From contig NZ_CP059557.1 of the NCBI RefSeq assembly GCF_022828475.1, positions 3,581,470-3,645,469 of the forward strand: a DNA stretch of 64,000 nt, read 5' to 3'. The first letter of the stretch is position 1. Every line of letters starts with the position of its first letter. The stretch comes from Saccharopolyspora gloriosae. Lineage in GTDB: Bacteria; Actinomycetota; Actinomycetes; Mycobacteriales; Pseudonocardiaceae. The notes beneath the pieces are model-generated. The model had not been told where the DNA came from, searched no databases, and worked only from the letters and a program-made list of their open reading frames with translations. This document shows, piece after piece, positions 8,948 to 17,141 of the stretch. Made by a program: the position numbers and the translations under genes.

Positions 8948-9651
8948 GTGTCGAGCGCAACACCGGATCATCCCCCGCAGCCCCCCACCTCGGCGGGCGC
9001 CGAACCGCCCGCGGCCGATCGGGCGTACCAGCACGTCAAAGCGGGACTGCTCGACGGCACCTACCCCGACGGCCACCTGCTGTCCGAAGGGGAAGTGGCC
9101 ACCGCGCTGAACATGTCCCGCACCCCGGTGCGCGAAGCGTTCCTGCGGCTGCAGACCGAGGGCTTCCTGCGGCTCTACCCGAAACGCGGTGCCCTGGTCG
9201 TCCCGGTCACCCCACCGAAGCCCGCGCCGTGCTGGAGGCCCGCCTGGCCCTGGAGAGCTTCGCGATCGACAAGCTCGCCACCGAAGGCCCCGAGGCGATG
9301 ACCACCGTGGGACGCGAACTCGGCGAGCACCCGGCGTGCGACAGCAGCGCGCTCAGCGCCGCGCAGATGCACGAGACCGACCGCGACTTCCACGCCCGGC
9401 TGGTCGCGGCCGCCGCGAACCCCATCGTCGACGACCTCTACACCGCCCTGCGCGACCGGCAGCTGCGCATCACCGCGGGCGCGCGCACCCAGGACTGGCA
9501 GCCGCACATCAACCACCAGCACACCCAGGTCGCGGCGGCCCTGCGCGACGGCGACGCCGACATCGCCAAGACACTGCTGCGCGGCCACCTGCTGGGCGTG
9601 CTGCACGCGTTGGGCGTCGCAGGCGGGCCGATGTTCGAAGATCCGGCCTGA
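8948..9651 (+). pseudogene. GntR/FCD-family regulator, frameshifted
   Basis: The N-terminal winged helix (LLSEGEVATALNMSRTPVRE) is read from GTG 8948. The FCD effector domain, beginning PTEARAVLEARLALESF, continues in the -1 frame to TGA 9651. One base is missing in the C-run at 9210-9213: adding one C restores PVTPTEARAV and a 234-aa protein of normal length. The FCD domain keeps its metal/ligand residues (DRDFHARL, HQHTQVAAALRDGD). Either this is a recent loss-of-function mutation or an assembly error. If real, the truncated product would keep the DNA-binding domain but lose the effector and dimer domain, probably derepressing the divergent MFS gene. Confidence 0.85.
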
Positions 9652-9699
9652 CTCCCACTCCCGCGAACCGGCGGATCCCGCTCTCCTGGTCGGTGCGGT

Positions 9700-9774
9700 C
9701 GTGTTTTTTGATCTTCAGATCGTTAATTTCATTCGACACTGAAGTAATTGTTCTAATAAAGTGATTCAGGCGAA
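9700..9774. other. AT-rich intergenic island with palindromes
   Basis: This stretch is strikingly AT-rich for the genome; I count 21 G or C in the 60 bases from 9721. It contains a T-run (9704-9709), the palindrome GATCTTCAGATC (9710-9721) and, at 9723-9744, a 22-bp motif repeated with three mismatches at 26446-26467. It lies between the 3' ends of the GntR pseudogene and the SPFH gene. No open reading frame with coding character is visible. Confidence 0.6.
9723..9744. repeat. Copy 1 of a two-copy intergenic motif
   Basis: TTAATTTCA, five variable bases, then CACTGAAG. Nineteen of 22 positions match the copy upstream of moxR at 26446-26467. It lies in the AT-rich island 3' of two convergent genes. 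Confidence 0.5.
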
Positions 9775-9806
9775 GAGAAGGGGCGGCGCGAACGCCGCCC
9801 CTTCTC
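9775..9806 (-). terminator. Strong hairpin downstream of the SPFH gene
   Basis: A perfect 14-bp GC-rich stem (GAGAAGGGGCGGCG against its complement) closes a four-base loop, which reads UUCG in the SPFH transcript. It begins 28 bp after the SPFH stop codon. No long T-run follows. Confidence 0.75.
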
Positions 9807-9834
9807 GACCGGGGCGAACCCCGGCAGAGCTAGA

Positions 9835-11058
9835 TCACGCCGGGGACGTGCCGCCCGCCGGCGGCTGCCCGAGCGCCCCCGTCTCCCCGCTGATCGCCTG
9901 GGTCGAGGCCTGCGGGCCGGACAACGCCTGGCCGCCCGACAACCCGGACGTCGCGCTGGGAACCTCCTTGCGCGCGACCTCCTCGGCAGCCCGGACCGCT
10001 TCGGCCACCTCGGGGTTCGAGGAGGTGTCGAACCACGCGGCCACCGACTCCTCCTCGTCCTCGGGACGGTCGGTGGGCGGCTCCTCCTGCGGGGGCTCGT
10101 AGCGGAACGTGCCGTCCTCGCCGGGTGCGCCGAGCATCCGGGCGAAACCTTCCAGGGACTTGTTGAAGTCGCTGGGCACCACCCACACCTTGTTCGCGTC
10201 ACCCTGCGCCATCTGCGGCAAGGTCTGCAGGTACTGGTACGCCAGCAGTTCCGGGGTCGGCTTACCGCGTTTGACCGCGGCGAACACCTTCTCGATCGCC
10301 TTCGCCTGGCCCTGCGCCTGCAGGTAGCGGCTGGCCCGCTCCCCCTGCGCCCGCAGGATGCTGGACTGGCGCTCACCTTCGGCGTCCAGGATCGACGCCT
10401 GCTTGGCGCCCTCGGCGGAGAGGATCTGGGACTGCTTCTGCCCCTCGGCGGTCTTGATGGCCGATTCCCGCGCGCCTTCGGCGTTGAGGATCATCGCGCG
10501 CTTCTCCCGGTCGGCGCGCATCTGCTTCTCCATCGAGTCCTTGATGGACGGCGGCGGATCGATCGCCTTGAGCTCGACCCGCGCGACCCGGATGCCCCAA
10601 CGCCCCGTCTCCTGGTCGAGCACCCCGCGCAGCTGCGTGTTGATCTGGTCGCGGGAGGTCAGCGTCTCCTCCAGGCTCATGCCGCCGACGACATTGCGCA
10701 GCGTCGTCGTGGTCAGCTGCTCCACACCGATGATGTAGTTGGAGATCTCGTAGACCGCCGAACGCGAATCGGTGACCTGGAAGTACACCACCGTGTCGAT
10801 GGAGACCGTCAGGTTGTCCTGGGTGATCACGGGCTGCGGCGGGAAGGACACGACCTGCTCACGCAGGTCGATCTTCGCCCGCACCCGGTCCAGGAACGGC
10901 ATCAGGAAGTTCAGCCCCGGCGCGGCCACCGTGCGGAACCGGCCCAGCCGTTCGACCACCGATGCCTGAGCCTGCGGAACCACCAGCACCGACTTGGCCA
11001 CCACGACGATCACCAACAGCACTACGACCGCCAGCGCAATCCATCCGACAGGATCCAC
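9835..11058 (-). CDS. SPFH/band-7 (stomatin, QmcA-like) membrane protein
   Basis: 407-aa membrane-scaffold protein. One N-terminal membrane anchor (residues about 5-24) is followed by the band-7 domain (about 24-190, with RFRTVAAPGLNFLMPF and RDQINTQLRGVLDQE). A long Ala/Glu/Gln heptad region with repeats such as AEGARESAIKTAEGQKQS gives a coiled coil. The C-terminus is acidic then Gly/Pro/Ser-rich and probably disordered. Family members oligomerise into ring-like membrane microdomains. The upstream gene, 13 bp away, encodes its usual NfeD partner. GTG start with GGAGAGGG upstream. The pair matches, as I recall, Rv1487-Rv1488 of M. tuberculosis. Confidence 0.9.
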   Translation of the reverse strand: MDPVGWIALAVVVLLVIVVVAKSVLVVPQAQASVVERLGRFRTVAAPGLNFLMPFLDRVRAKIDLREQVVSFPPQPVITQDNLTVSIDTVVYFQVTDSRSAVYEISNYIIGVEQLTTTTLRNVVGGMSLEETLTSRDQINTQLRGVLDQETGRWGIRVARVELKAIDPPPSIKDSMEKQMRADREKRAMILNAEGARESAIKTAEGQKQSQILSAEGAKQASILDAEGERQSSILRAQGERASRYLQAQGQAKAIEKVFAAVKRGKPTPELLAYQYLQTLPQMAQGDANKVWVVPSDFNKSLEGFARMLGAPGEDGTFRYEPPQEEPPTDRPEDEEESVAAWFDTSSNPEVAEAVRAAEEVARKEVPSATSGLSGGQALSGPQASTQAISGETGALGQPPAGGTSPA

Positions 11059-11071
11059 TTCGCCCTCTCCT

Positions 11072-11500
11072 TCACGGTTGCGCCGACACGATGGCGGTGG
11101 CGCCGGAAATCTCCATCACCAGCACCGTCGCGTCGGGTTCCAAGACTTCGGCCTCATCGAGCGTGCGGGCCGACCACACGTCGCCGTCGATGCGGACCCG
11201 GCCGCCCTGGTGGTCCACGGTGGACACCACGGTCGCCCGCTTGCCGAGGAGGGCGTCCACATTGGTCTTGAGCTCGTTGCGGACCTCGAACCGGCGTTTG
11301 AGAGCCGGACGCGCCCCCAGCACGAGTCCTCCCGAGAGCGCGGCGAACACCACCACGCTCAACCACAGCGGCGCCCCGAGCGCGACCGCACCCGCCGCCC
11401 CCAGCGCGGCGACGCCCAGCATGAGCAGCACGAATTCCCCGGACAGCACTTCGGCCGCCACCAGGAGCAATCCGACGATCAACCACACGAGCGGGGCCAT
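11072..11500 (-). CDS. NfeD-like membrane protein
   Basis: Short NfeD-family protein of about 142 aa, without the ClpP-like protease domain of long NfeD. Two to three membrane segments occupy residues 1-70 and a C-terminal OB-fold beta domain follows (GKRATVVSTVDHQGGRVRIDG). Such proteins bind SPFH partners and help organise membrane domains. The ATG at 11500 places the first membrane helix directly at the N-terminus; a longer version from 11578 is not supported. It is co-transcribed with the SPFH gene. Confidence 0.85.
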   Translation of the reverse strand: MAPLVWLIVGLLLVAAEVLSGEFVLLMLGVAALGAAGAVALGAPLWLSVVVFAALSGGLVLGARPALKRRFEVRNELKTNVDALLGKRATVVSTVDHQGGRVRIDGDVWSARTLDEAEVLEPDATVLVMEISGATAIVSAQP

Positions 11501-11608
11501 GGCTCCATCGTGACAGAGGCCACCACCCTTGTGTGCGAATTCGCCCGACGTGATCAAGCCGGTATAGCAGGCGGGCACGCGGCCGTTCCCGCACGGCAGC
11601 GGGCGGGA

Positions 11609-12415
11609 TCAGGTCTCGGTGACGAAGTCGATCAGACGTTCCACCGCGCCGATCAGCGGGGCCTCCAAGTCCCGGAACCCGTTGACCGAGCCGAGCACGC
11701 GCCGCCAGCCGTCGGCGGGCTCCCCCCAGCCGAGCTCGGCGCACACGCCTTCCTTCCAATCCTGCCCGCGCGGCACCCGGGGCCACGCCTCGATGCCGAC
11801 CGACGCGGGCTTCACCGCCTCCCACACGTCGACGAACGGGTGGCCGGTGATGCACACGTGCGGATCGGTGATGCTCTCGACCAGCCGCGACTCCTTGCTG
11901 CCCGCCACCAGGTGGTCGACGAGCACCCCGACCCGATGCCCCGATCGGGGGCCGAATTCGGTGAGCAGGCCGGGCAGGTCGTCCACACCGTGCAACGGTT
12001 CCACCACCACGCCCTCGACCCGCAGGTCGTGTCCCCACACTCGTTCGACGAGTTCGGCGTCGTGCAAGCCCTCGACCCAGATCCGGCTGCCGCGCGCCTC
12101 CCGCGCCCGCAGCCCGTCGACGTGCACCGAGCCCGACGCCGACGTGCGCGTCGTGGCCGGAGCGTCCGCGCGCACCGGCACCAGGGTGACCGGGCGCCCT
12201 TCGTGGAGGAACGCCGCGGGGCGCATCGGGAACAGCCGCCGCCCGCCGCGGCGATCTTCGAGGACCACGTTGCCCTTCTCCACGCGCAGCACCGCCCCGC
12301 AGAAGCCGCTGGCCGGGTCCTCCACCACCAGTCCCGGCTCGGCCGGGACCTCGGGGATCTCGCGGCGCTTGCGACCGGAGGACAGGATGTCGTTGCCGTA
12401 GTTGACCGAACGCAC
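11609..12415 (-). CDS. DUF3097 family protein
   Basis: 268-aa soluble protein of an actinobacteria-restricted family of unknown function. The N-terminal third (EVPAEPGLVVEDPASGFCGA) looks like a beta-barrel. The central part reads RIWVEGLHDAELVERVWG then VVVEPLHGVDDL and VGVLVDHLVAGSKES, which recalls the acidic motifs of Toprim nuclease/primase folds; this is my inference. The C-terminus has HPFVDVWEAVKP and a helical end. The GTG start sits six bases after a TAGGGT box and lacks a Shine-Dalgarno, suggesting a leaderless message. Divergent from the hypothetical at 12543. Confidence 0.8.
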   Translation of the reverse strand: MRSVNYGNDILSSGRKRREIPEVPAEPGLVVEDPASGFCGAVLRVEKGNVVLEDRRGGRRLFPMRPAAFLHEGRPVTLVPVRADAPATTRTSASGSVHVDGLRAREARGSRIWVEGLHDAELVERVWGHDLRVEGVVVEPLHGVDDLPGLLTEFGPRSGHRVGVLVDHLVAGSKESRLVESITDPHVCITGHPFVDVWEAVKPASVGIEAWPRVPRGQDWKEGVCAELGWGEPADGWRRVLGSVNGFRDLEAPLIGAVERLIDFVTET

Positions 12416-12421
12416 GCGCAG

Positions 12422-12427
12422 ACCCTA
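12422..12427 (-). promoter_or_regulatory. -10 element of leaderless DUF3097 gene
   Basis: On the minus strand TAGGGT is followed by six bases and the GTG start codon. This is the same spacing as at several other genes in the window. Confidence 0.45.
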
Positions 12428-12528
12428 CTCATCCGGGTGACCGAAGCGGTCGCGCCGCGCCGCTGGAGCGACCGCGACGCGGCCCACAACGCACCGCCCC
12501 CCCGGCGGAAATCCGCGCGCGGGATACG

Positions 12529-12534
12529 TACTCT
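12529..12534 (+). promoter_or_regulatory. -10 element of the 12543 gene
   Basis: TACTCT ends eight bases before GTG 12543. The identical hexamer with the same eight-base gap precedes the methyltransferase ATG at 52869. It favours GTG 12543 over ATG 12564 as the start. Confidence 0.4.
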
Positions 12535-12542
12535 TCCTTACC

Positions 12543-13337
12543 GTGCCATGCCCAAGCGCAACGATGGTCGTGTGGGCGTCCGCGTGGTTGCACGGTGCGA
12601 CCGCCGCGGACGACGTGCTCGACGCTCTGCAGATCTGGGGCGAGTCGCAGGAAGTGCGCGCCGCCGACGACGAACTCGCCGCCAAGCTGGATCTTCCCGG
12701 CCCCCAAGACACCCCCGCCGGTCCCGCGCTGCTGTTGGCGGCGCTGCGGAAAGCCGGTGCCACCGAAGGGGAACTCGCGCTCCCGGTCCCCGGCGACGTC
12801 CGCGGCCTGGGCACTGCGAGCGCGTTCTCCAAGCAGGCCCTGCGCCGCGGTGAGGCCGCGCTCCTGCCCGAGGCCGGTCTCGGCCTGGTCCCGGAGACGG
12901 TCGCCGAAGGCATCCTGCGCTGGACGGTGTTCCCCGTCGGCGAGCTGCCCCCGGCCGAGCACCTGCCGATCGGCGAGGCCGAGCACGGCATGTCCTCGGC
13001 GATGCGGGAGGCCGCGAGCACGCTGATCGACCTGGACATCGCCAAACGGCGCCCCGGGGTGCGCGACGAGATCGCTTCGACCGTCGCCGACCGACCGAAG
13101 CCGCCGTGGCCGGAGGACGTGCCGCAACGCCCGCTGCGGATCCTGCAGCGCGCCTCCGAAGTGGAGGCGATCCTGTGGGTCGCCACCGACGACGCCCCCG
13201 GCGGTGCGCTGTCGGCCTCGGCCACGCGGGCTCGCACGGAGGCGCTGCGCCCGCTGTTCGACTCGGTCCGAGCCGCCCGCCGCGCCTCGATCGCGGAGAT
13301 GGTGCGAGTGCTCGCCGAGAGCGCCAGCAAGCACTGA
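12543..13337 (+). CDS. Conserved actinobacterial hypothetical protein
   Basis: 264-aa soluble protein that I recognise only as an actinobacterial conserved hypothetical. The N-terminal part begins VVWASAWLHGATAADDVLDAL; mid-protein PGDVRGLGTASAFSKQAL and GRTVFP-like segments occur, followed by PPRPLRILQRASEVEAIL-like helices near the C-terminus. It contains no membrane segment, signal peptide or known catalytic motif. It is divergent from DUF3097 with 127 bp between start codons, so the two may be co-regulated. Start could also be ATG 12564. Confidence 0.7.
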   Translation: MPCPSATMVVWASAWLHGATAADDVLDALQIWGESQEVRAADDELAAKLDLPGPQDTPAGPALLLAALRKAGATEGELALPVPGDVRGLGTASAFSKQALRRGEAALLPEAGLGLVPETVAEGILRWTVFPVGELPPAEHLPIGEAEHGMSSAMREAASTLIDLDIAKRRPGVRDEIASTVADRPKPPWPEDVPQRPLRILQRASEVEAILWVATDDAPGGALSASATRARTEALRPLFDSVRAARRASIAEMVRVLAESASKH

Positions 13338-13368
13338 GGAGTCCGGTCCACGACTTCGTCGACCAGGC

Positions 13369-13398
13369 CGGGTGGCGAAGTTTCGGCTTCGCCACCCG
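13369..13398. terminator. Bidirectional hairpin terminator
   Basis: A 12-bp perfect stem (CGGGTGGCGAAG with its complement) encloses a six-base loop TTTCGG. It lies between the convergent hypothetical (ends 13337) and the DUF2236 gene (ends 13413). Confidence 0.75.
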
Positions 13399-13412
13399 CG
13401 CGGTCTGCTGCC

Positions 13413-14237
13413 TCACACCAGGGGGCTGCCCGCTTTGATGCGGCGGCGCATGTCCCACAGGTAGTAGTTGAACGGGAACTTCCGCAGCACCGGCGGTAAC
13501 CGGCGGATGACGGCGCCCATGGCGCGCATCATCCGGTCGAAGCGGCGCTGGTCGCGCTCGCTCCAGGGCAGTCGCATCTCGTCGCGGAACCGCTGCGGCA
13601 GGAATCCCGTGGTGAGGAACTTGTTGAACCCGCCCAGCGGGACGCTCACGTAGCGCGGCATGAATCCGAGCACCGCGATCTGGTACAGGTACTCGCGCAC
13701 CGTGTCGTCGACGTGCACCTTCTCCAGCGCGTCGTTCCAGTAGCGTTCGAACTCGGCGCGGTCGGCGGGCCACATGTCGTCGGTGACCTGCAGCGTGGTG
13801 CCGAGCGTCGCGGAACGCTGGTAGAGCTCGTCGACCTCGTCGTCGGTGAGTCCGCCGACGAGCATCGTGTAGACGTCCTCCACGCCTCGGTAGAGGCAGG
13901 CCGCGACCCATAGCTGCAGGTTCTTGTCGAACGCGTTGTAGGACACCGGGCTGGACTCGGTGGAGCGCACCTTCGCGTGCGAGCGGTTGGTCGCGCGCCG
14001 GAACAGGGCGCGTTCCTCGTCGGTGCCCATGGACGCGACCGCGAGGTAGGTCAGCGTGGTCCGGGTTCGCTTGATGGGGTGCTTGAAGATGTTGCCGGTG
14101 TCGACCTTGCTCTCCACGACGCCGTAGCCGACGCCGGGCCTGGCCAGCTGCATGATCACGTTGGCGCCGCCCGCCAGCAGGCCGGCGCCGACGATCAGCT
14201 CGTCTTCGCGCACTCGCGATTCGGTGGGAACTGTCAT
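13413..14237 (-). CDS. Oxygenase MpaB family (DUF2236) protein
   Basis: 274-aa member of the ER-bound oxygenase MpaB / latex-clearing-protein-like superfamily. Typical features are RPGVGYGVVESKVDTGN near the start, KHPIKRTRTTLTYLAV, and FRRATNRSHAKV, which holds a His of the putative haem- or metal-binding site. The C-terminal region FLPQRFRDEMRLPWSERDQRRFD is also characteristic. Function in bacteria is largely unknown; oxidative roles are inferred from the superfamily. The ATG at 14237 has GGAGGAGAGGG a few bases upstream. It is divergent from a TetR regulator at 14404 that probably controls it. Confidence 0.8.
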   Translation of the reverse strand: MTVPTESRVREDELIVGAGLLAGGANVIMQLARPGVGYGVVESKVDTGNIFKHPIKRTRTTLTYLAVASMGTDEERALFRRATNRSHAKVRSTESSPVSYNAFDKNLQLWVAACLYRGVEDVYTMLVGGLTDDEVDELYQRSATLGTTLQVTDDMWPADRAEFERYWNDALEKVHVDDTVREYLYQIAVLGFMPRYVSVPLGGFNKFLTTGFLPQRFRDEMRLPWSERDQRRFDRMMRAMGAVIRRLPPVLRKFPFNYYLWDMRRRIKAGSPLV

Positions 14238-14391
14238 CGGTCCCTCTCCTCCGCTACCGGTCGTCCGCGCGGGCGATTCCGCCCGGCGAACTCTGCTCAC
14301 GACCGTTAGCAGATATGGAACCGATCTCCGCGGAGCATGTCAAGGTCCACCCGGACTCCCCGCGAGATGCCGAGGCGGCACCGCGAAATGC

Positions 14392-14397
14392 CAAGAT
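14392..14397 (+). promoter_or_regulatory. Possible -10 element of the TetR gene
   Basis: CAAGAT ends six bases before ATG 14404. It keeps the conserved A2 and T6 of the -10 box. No Shine-Dalgarno is present. Confidence 0.35.
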
Positions 14398-14403
14398 GGC
14401 GGC

Positions 14404-15021
14404 ATGGAGCCGTCTTCCCTGCGCGTGTACGGCGGTGTCGAAGGTGATCACCGCAAAGCCGAACGGCGTGCGCAGTTCCTCGAGGCGGGACTCGACCTGC
14501 TGGGGTCCGACGAAGCGACGCTGTCGGTGCGCGGCGTGTGCAAGCAGGCCGGGCTCGCGGCCCGCTACTTCTACGAGAACTTCACCGACCGCGAAGCACT
14601 GGCCGCGGCCGTCTACGACCACGTCATCGAAGACCTCGCGAACCGCACCCTGGCTGCGGTCGCCGACGCGCCGTTCGACGCGCGCGCCAAGGCGCGGGCC
14701 GGTCTGAGCACCCTCGTGAGCATCGTCGGCGACGATCCGCGGCGCGGCCGGCTGCTGTTCTCCGCGCAGGCGGGAGCCGCGCTCGCCGAACGCAGGCAAC
14801 GCTCCACACTGCTGTTCGTGGGTCTGCTCGGCGGGCAGGCCAAGGACTTCTACGGCCTGCCCGACAGTGCCGACCTCGACGTGCTCAGCCAGTTCGCCGT
14901 CGGCGGCCTCGCCCAGACGCTCACCGCCTGGCTCGACGGCGCCCTGCGCATCGACCGCGACACCCTCGTCGAACACTGCACCCGAATCTTCCTCGCCGTC
15001 GGCGACGTGCCCGGGCACTGA
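14404..15021 (+). CDS. TetR-family transcriptional regulator
   Basis: 205-aa repressor-type protein. The helix-turn-helix is at about residues 20-65, with LSVRGVCKQAGLAARYFYENFTD as recognition region; the Arg-Tyr-Phe-Tyr-Glu-Asn-Phe variant is common in actinobacterial TetRs. The C-terminal ligand domain is all-helical and gives no hint of ligand. The gene is divergent from the MpaB/DUF2236 gene with 166 bp between, the usual arrangement for a local repressor. It probably yields a leaderless message. Confidence 0.85.
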   Translation: MEPSSLRVYGGVEGDHRKAERRAQFLEAGLDLLGSDEATLSVRGVCKQAGLAARYFYENFTDREALAAAVYDHVIEDLANRTLAAVADAPFDARAKARAGLSTLVSIVGDDPRRGRLLFSAQAGAALAERRQRSTLLFVGLLGGQAKDFYGLPDSADLDVLSQFAVGGLAQTLTAWLDGALRIDRDTLVEHCTRIFLAVGDVPGH

Positions 15022-15058
15022 CCCGCAGCCGACCACCACGAGCTCGCAGAGATCCGTT

Positions 15059-15144
15059 CACGCACCCGTCCGAGACCGCGGGCGAGCCGTTGCGATCCGG
15101 GGCATGGAGTGCTTCGCCTCGGGTTCCTCCGGGACGGGTGCGTG
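15059..15144. repeat. 13-bp inverted repeat with 60-bp spacer
   Basis: CACGCACCCGTCC at 15059-15071 and its exact complement GGACGGGTGCGTG at 15132-15144. The element fills most of the gap between the convergent TetR and hemH genes. It may act as a terminator with a large loop or a structured 3' UTR. Confidence 0.6.
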
Positions 15145-15193
15145 CCGCGTCCGTCCCGAAGGACCTGGTCCTCCCGGGCGGCCGAGAAGCAGC

Positions 15194-16222
15194 TCAGCCG
15201 TCGGTGGCGGTGCAGCAGCCCGGGGAGCAGGCTTCGCCATTGCGGCCGCAGCCGGCGGCGGGCAGCAGGGAGAGCTTGCGGGGGCGGACCTCGTCGACGT
15301 GTTCGGAGATGAGTTCCACGATCATCTTCGCGAACCGCGGGTCGTCCCCGGCGGTACCGGCCCGCGCGAAGCCCATGCCGAGCTCGGCGGCTTTCTCCGC
15401 CGCCTCGTTGTCCAGGTCCCACACCACCTCGAGGTGATCGGAGACGAAACCGACGGGGCTCAGCACCACCGAACCGACACCCTTCGCGTGCAGGTTCTCC
15501 AGGTGGTCGACCACGTCCGGCTCCAGCCACGGCACCTGCGCCGGGCCGGACCTGGACTGCCACACCACGTCGTAGGCCTCCACCCCTGCCTCGGCCGCGA
15601 CCAGCCGGGCGGCTTCGGCGACCTGCCGGGAGTACCACTCGGGCCGCCCGTCAGGACCCGGGGCGGAGTCCGCGCGCACCGGAATGGAGTGCGCGGTGAA
15701 CACCAGCCGGGCCTCCTCATCGCCCAGTTCCGCGTAGGCGCGGCGCACCGCGTCGGCGTTGGCGGACACGAACAGCGGATGGTCGAAGAACTGGCGCAGC
15801 TTCACCAGATCCGGCGCCTGCTCCCCCACCGCTTCGCGGGCTCGGTCGATGTCCTCGTGGTACTGCTTGCAGCCCGAGTAGCCGCCCCACGCCGACGTGG
15901 GGAACACCAGCGCCTCGCGCACGCCGTCCTCGGCCATGCGCGCCACGGTGTCCTCGATCATCGGGTGCCAGTTGCGGTTGCCCCAGTACACCGGCAGGTC
16001 GCGGCCCTCGGCCCGCAGCTGCTCCTGCAGACCGGCCATGATCTCGCGGTTGAGGCGGTTGATCGGCGACACTCCGCCGAAGTGGTGGTAGTGCTCGGCC
16101 ACCTCGTCCAGCCGCTCCGGCGGCACGCCTCTGCCGCGGGTGACGTTCTCCAGGAACGGCCGGACTTCTTCCGGGCCTTCCGGTCCACCGAACGACAGGA
16201 ACAGCAGCGCATCAAAACTCAC
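15194..16222 (-). CDS. hemH: Ferrochelatase (coproporphyrin-type, [2Fe-2S])
   Basis: 342-aa ferrochelatase that inserts Fe2+ into a porphyrin, in actinobacteria coproporphyrin III (CpfC role). The catalytic His is in [10 protein letters not shown] and the conserved acidic residues are in [14 protein letters not shown]. The C-terminus has the Cys pattern C-x6-C-x3-C-C ([14 protein letters not shown]), and an internal Cys is in [12 protein letters not shown]; these fit the [2Fe-2S] cluster known in actinobacterial ferrochelatases. It lies 82 bp downstream of inhA on the same strand, reproducing the fabG-inhA-hemZ order of mycobacteria. GTG start without a good Shine-Dalgarno. Confidence 0.93.
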   Translation of the reverse strand: MSFDALLFLSFGGPEGPEEVRPFLENVTRGRGVPPERLDEVAEHYHHFGGVSPINRLNREIMAGLQEQLRAEGRDLPVYWGNRNWHPMIEDTVARMAEDGVREALVFPTSAWGGYSGCKQYHEDIDRAREAVGEQAPDLVKLRQFFDHPLFVSANADAVRRAYAELGDEEARLVFTAHSIPVRADSAPGPDGRPEWYSRQVAEAARLVAAEAGVEAYDVVWQSRSGPAQVPWLEPDVVDHLENLHAKGVGSVVLSPVGFVSDHLEVVWDLDNEAAEKAAELGMGFARAGTAGDDPRFAKMIVELISEHVDEVRPRKLSLLPAAGCGRNGEACSPGCCTATDG

Positions 16223-16304
16223 CTGACCATGATGGCCCGGAGCGGAATCGGCCGCTCACGCGGGTGGGGCGTGCGCGCCCCCTCCGCGACACGCCCCACC
16301 GGCC

Positions 16305-17072
16305 TCACGCTCCGAGAGCGGAGAAACCGCCGTCGACCATGATCATCGACCCGGTGGTCTTGGGCAGCCAGTCCGACAACACCCCGCAGATCGACTGCGC
16401 GACCGGCGTCGGGTCGTTGACGTCCCAGCCCAGCGGCGCCCGCTCCGCCCAGGTCTCCTCCAGACCGGAAAAGCCGGGGATGGACTTCGCGGCCATCGTG
16501 CGCACCGGCCCGGCCGAGACCAGGTTGACCCGGATGCCGCGCGGCCCCAGCTCACGCGCCAGGTAGCGGCTGGTGGACTCCAGCGCCGCCTTCGCCACGC
16601 CCATCCAGTCGTAGGCGGGCCACGCGACGCGCGCGTCGAAGTCCATGCCGACGATCGAGGACCCCGCCGACAACAGCGGCAACGTCGCGGTGGTCAGCGA
16701 CTTGAACGAGTACGCCGAGATCTCCACCGCCGTCGACACGTCCGACCACGGCGCCTCCAGGAACTCCGAACCGAGGCAGGACGGCGGGGCGTACCCGATC
16801 GAGTGCAACACGCCGTCGAGACCGTCCACGTGCTCGCGCACCCGGTCGGCGAGGGTGTCGAGGTGCTCGGCGTTGGTGACGTCCAGCTCCAGCACCGGCG
16901 CGGGCTTGGGCAACCGGCCCGCGATGCGCTCCACCAGGCTCATCCGGCCGAACCCGGTCAGCACCACCTCGGCGCCCTGCTCCTGCGCCATCTTCGCCGC
17001 GTGGAACGCGATCGACGCGTCGGTGATCACGCCGGTGATCAGGATCCGCTTGCCTTCGAGCAATCCGCTCAC
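16305..17072 (-). CDS. inhA: Enoyl-[acyl-carrier-protein] reductase (InhA/FabI)
   Basis: 255-aa NADH-dependent enoyl-ACP reductase, last reductive step of type II fatty-acid elongation. The N-terminus GLLEGKRILITGVITDASIA matches the InhA/FabI cofactor fold. The catalytic pair Tyr and Lys is seen in PAYDWMGVAKAALE, the Ser-Ile-Gly loop in LHSIGYAP, and the substrate-loop segment in GPVRTMAAKSIPGF. I choose GTG 17072 because AGCGGAGGAAG precedes it; the longer version from 17108 would place the Shine-Dalgarno inside the gene. It follows fabG by 69 bp and is probably co-transcribed with it. Confidence 0.95.
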   Translation of the reverse strand: MSGLLEGKRILITGVITDASIAFHAAKMAQEQGAEVVLTGFGRMSLVERIAGRLPKPAPVLELDVTNAEHLDTLADRVREHVDGLDGVLHSIGYAPPSCLGSEFLEAPWSDVSTAVEISAYSFKSLTTATLPLLSAGSSIVGMDFDARVAWPAYDWMGVAKAALESTSRYLARELGPRGIRVNLVSAGPVRTMAAKSIPGFSGLEETWAERAPLGWDVNDPTPVAQSICGVLSDWLPKTTGSMIMVDGGFSALGA

Positions 17073-17141
17073 GTACTTCCTCCGCTGTACTTTGATGAGG
17101 CCCGCCACCGGGCGGGCCGGACGACAATCCGGGTCGGGCCG

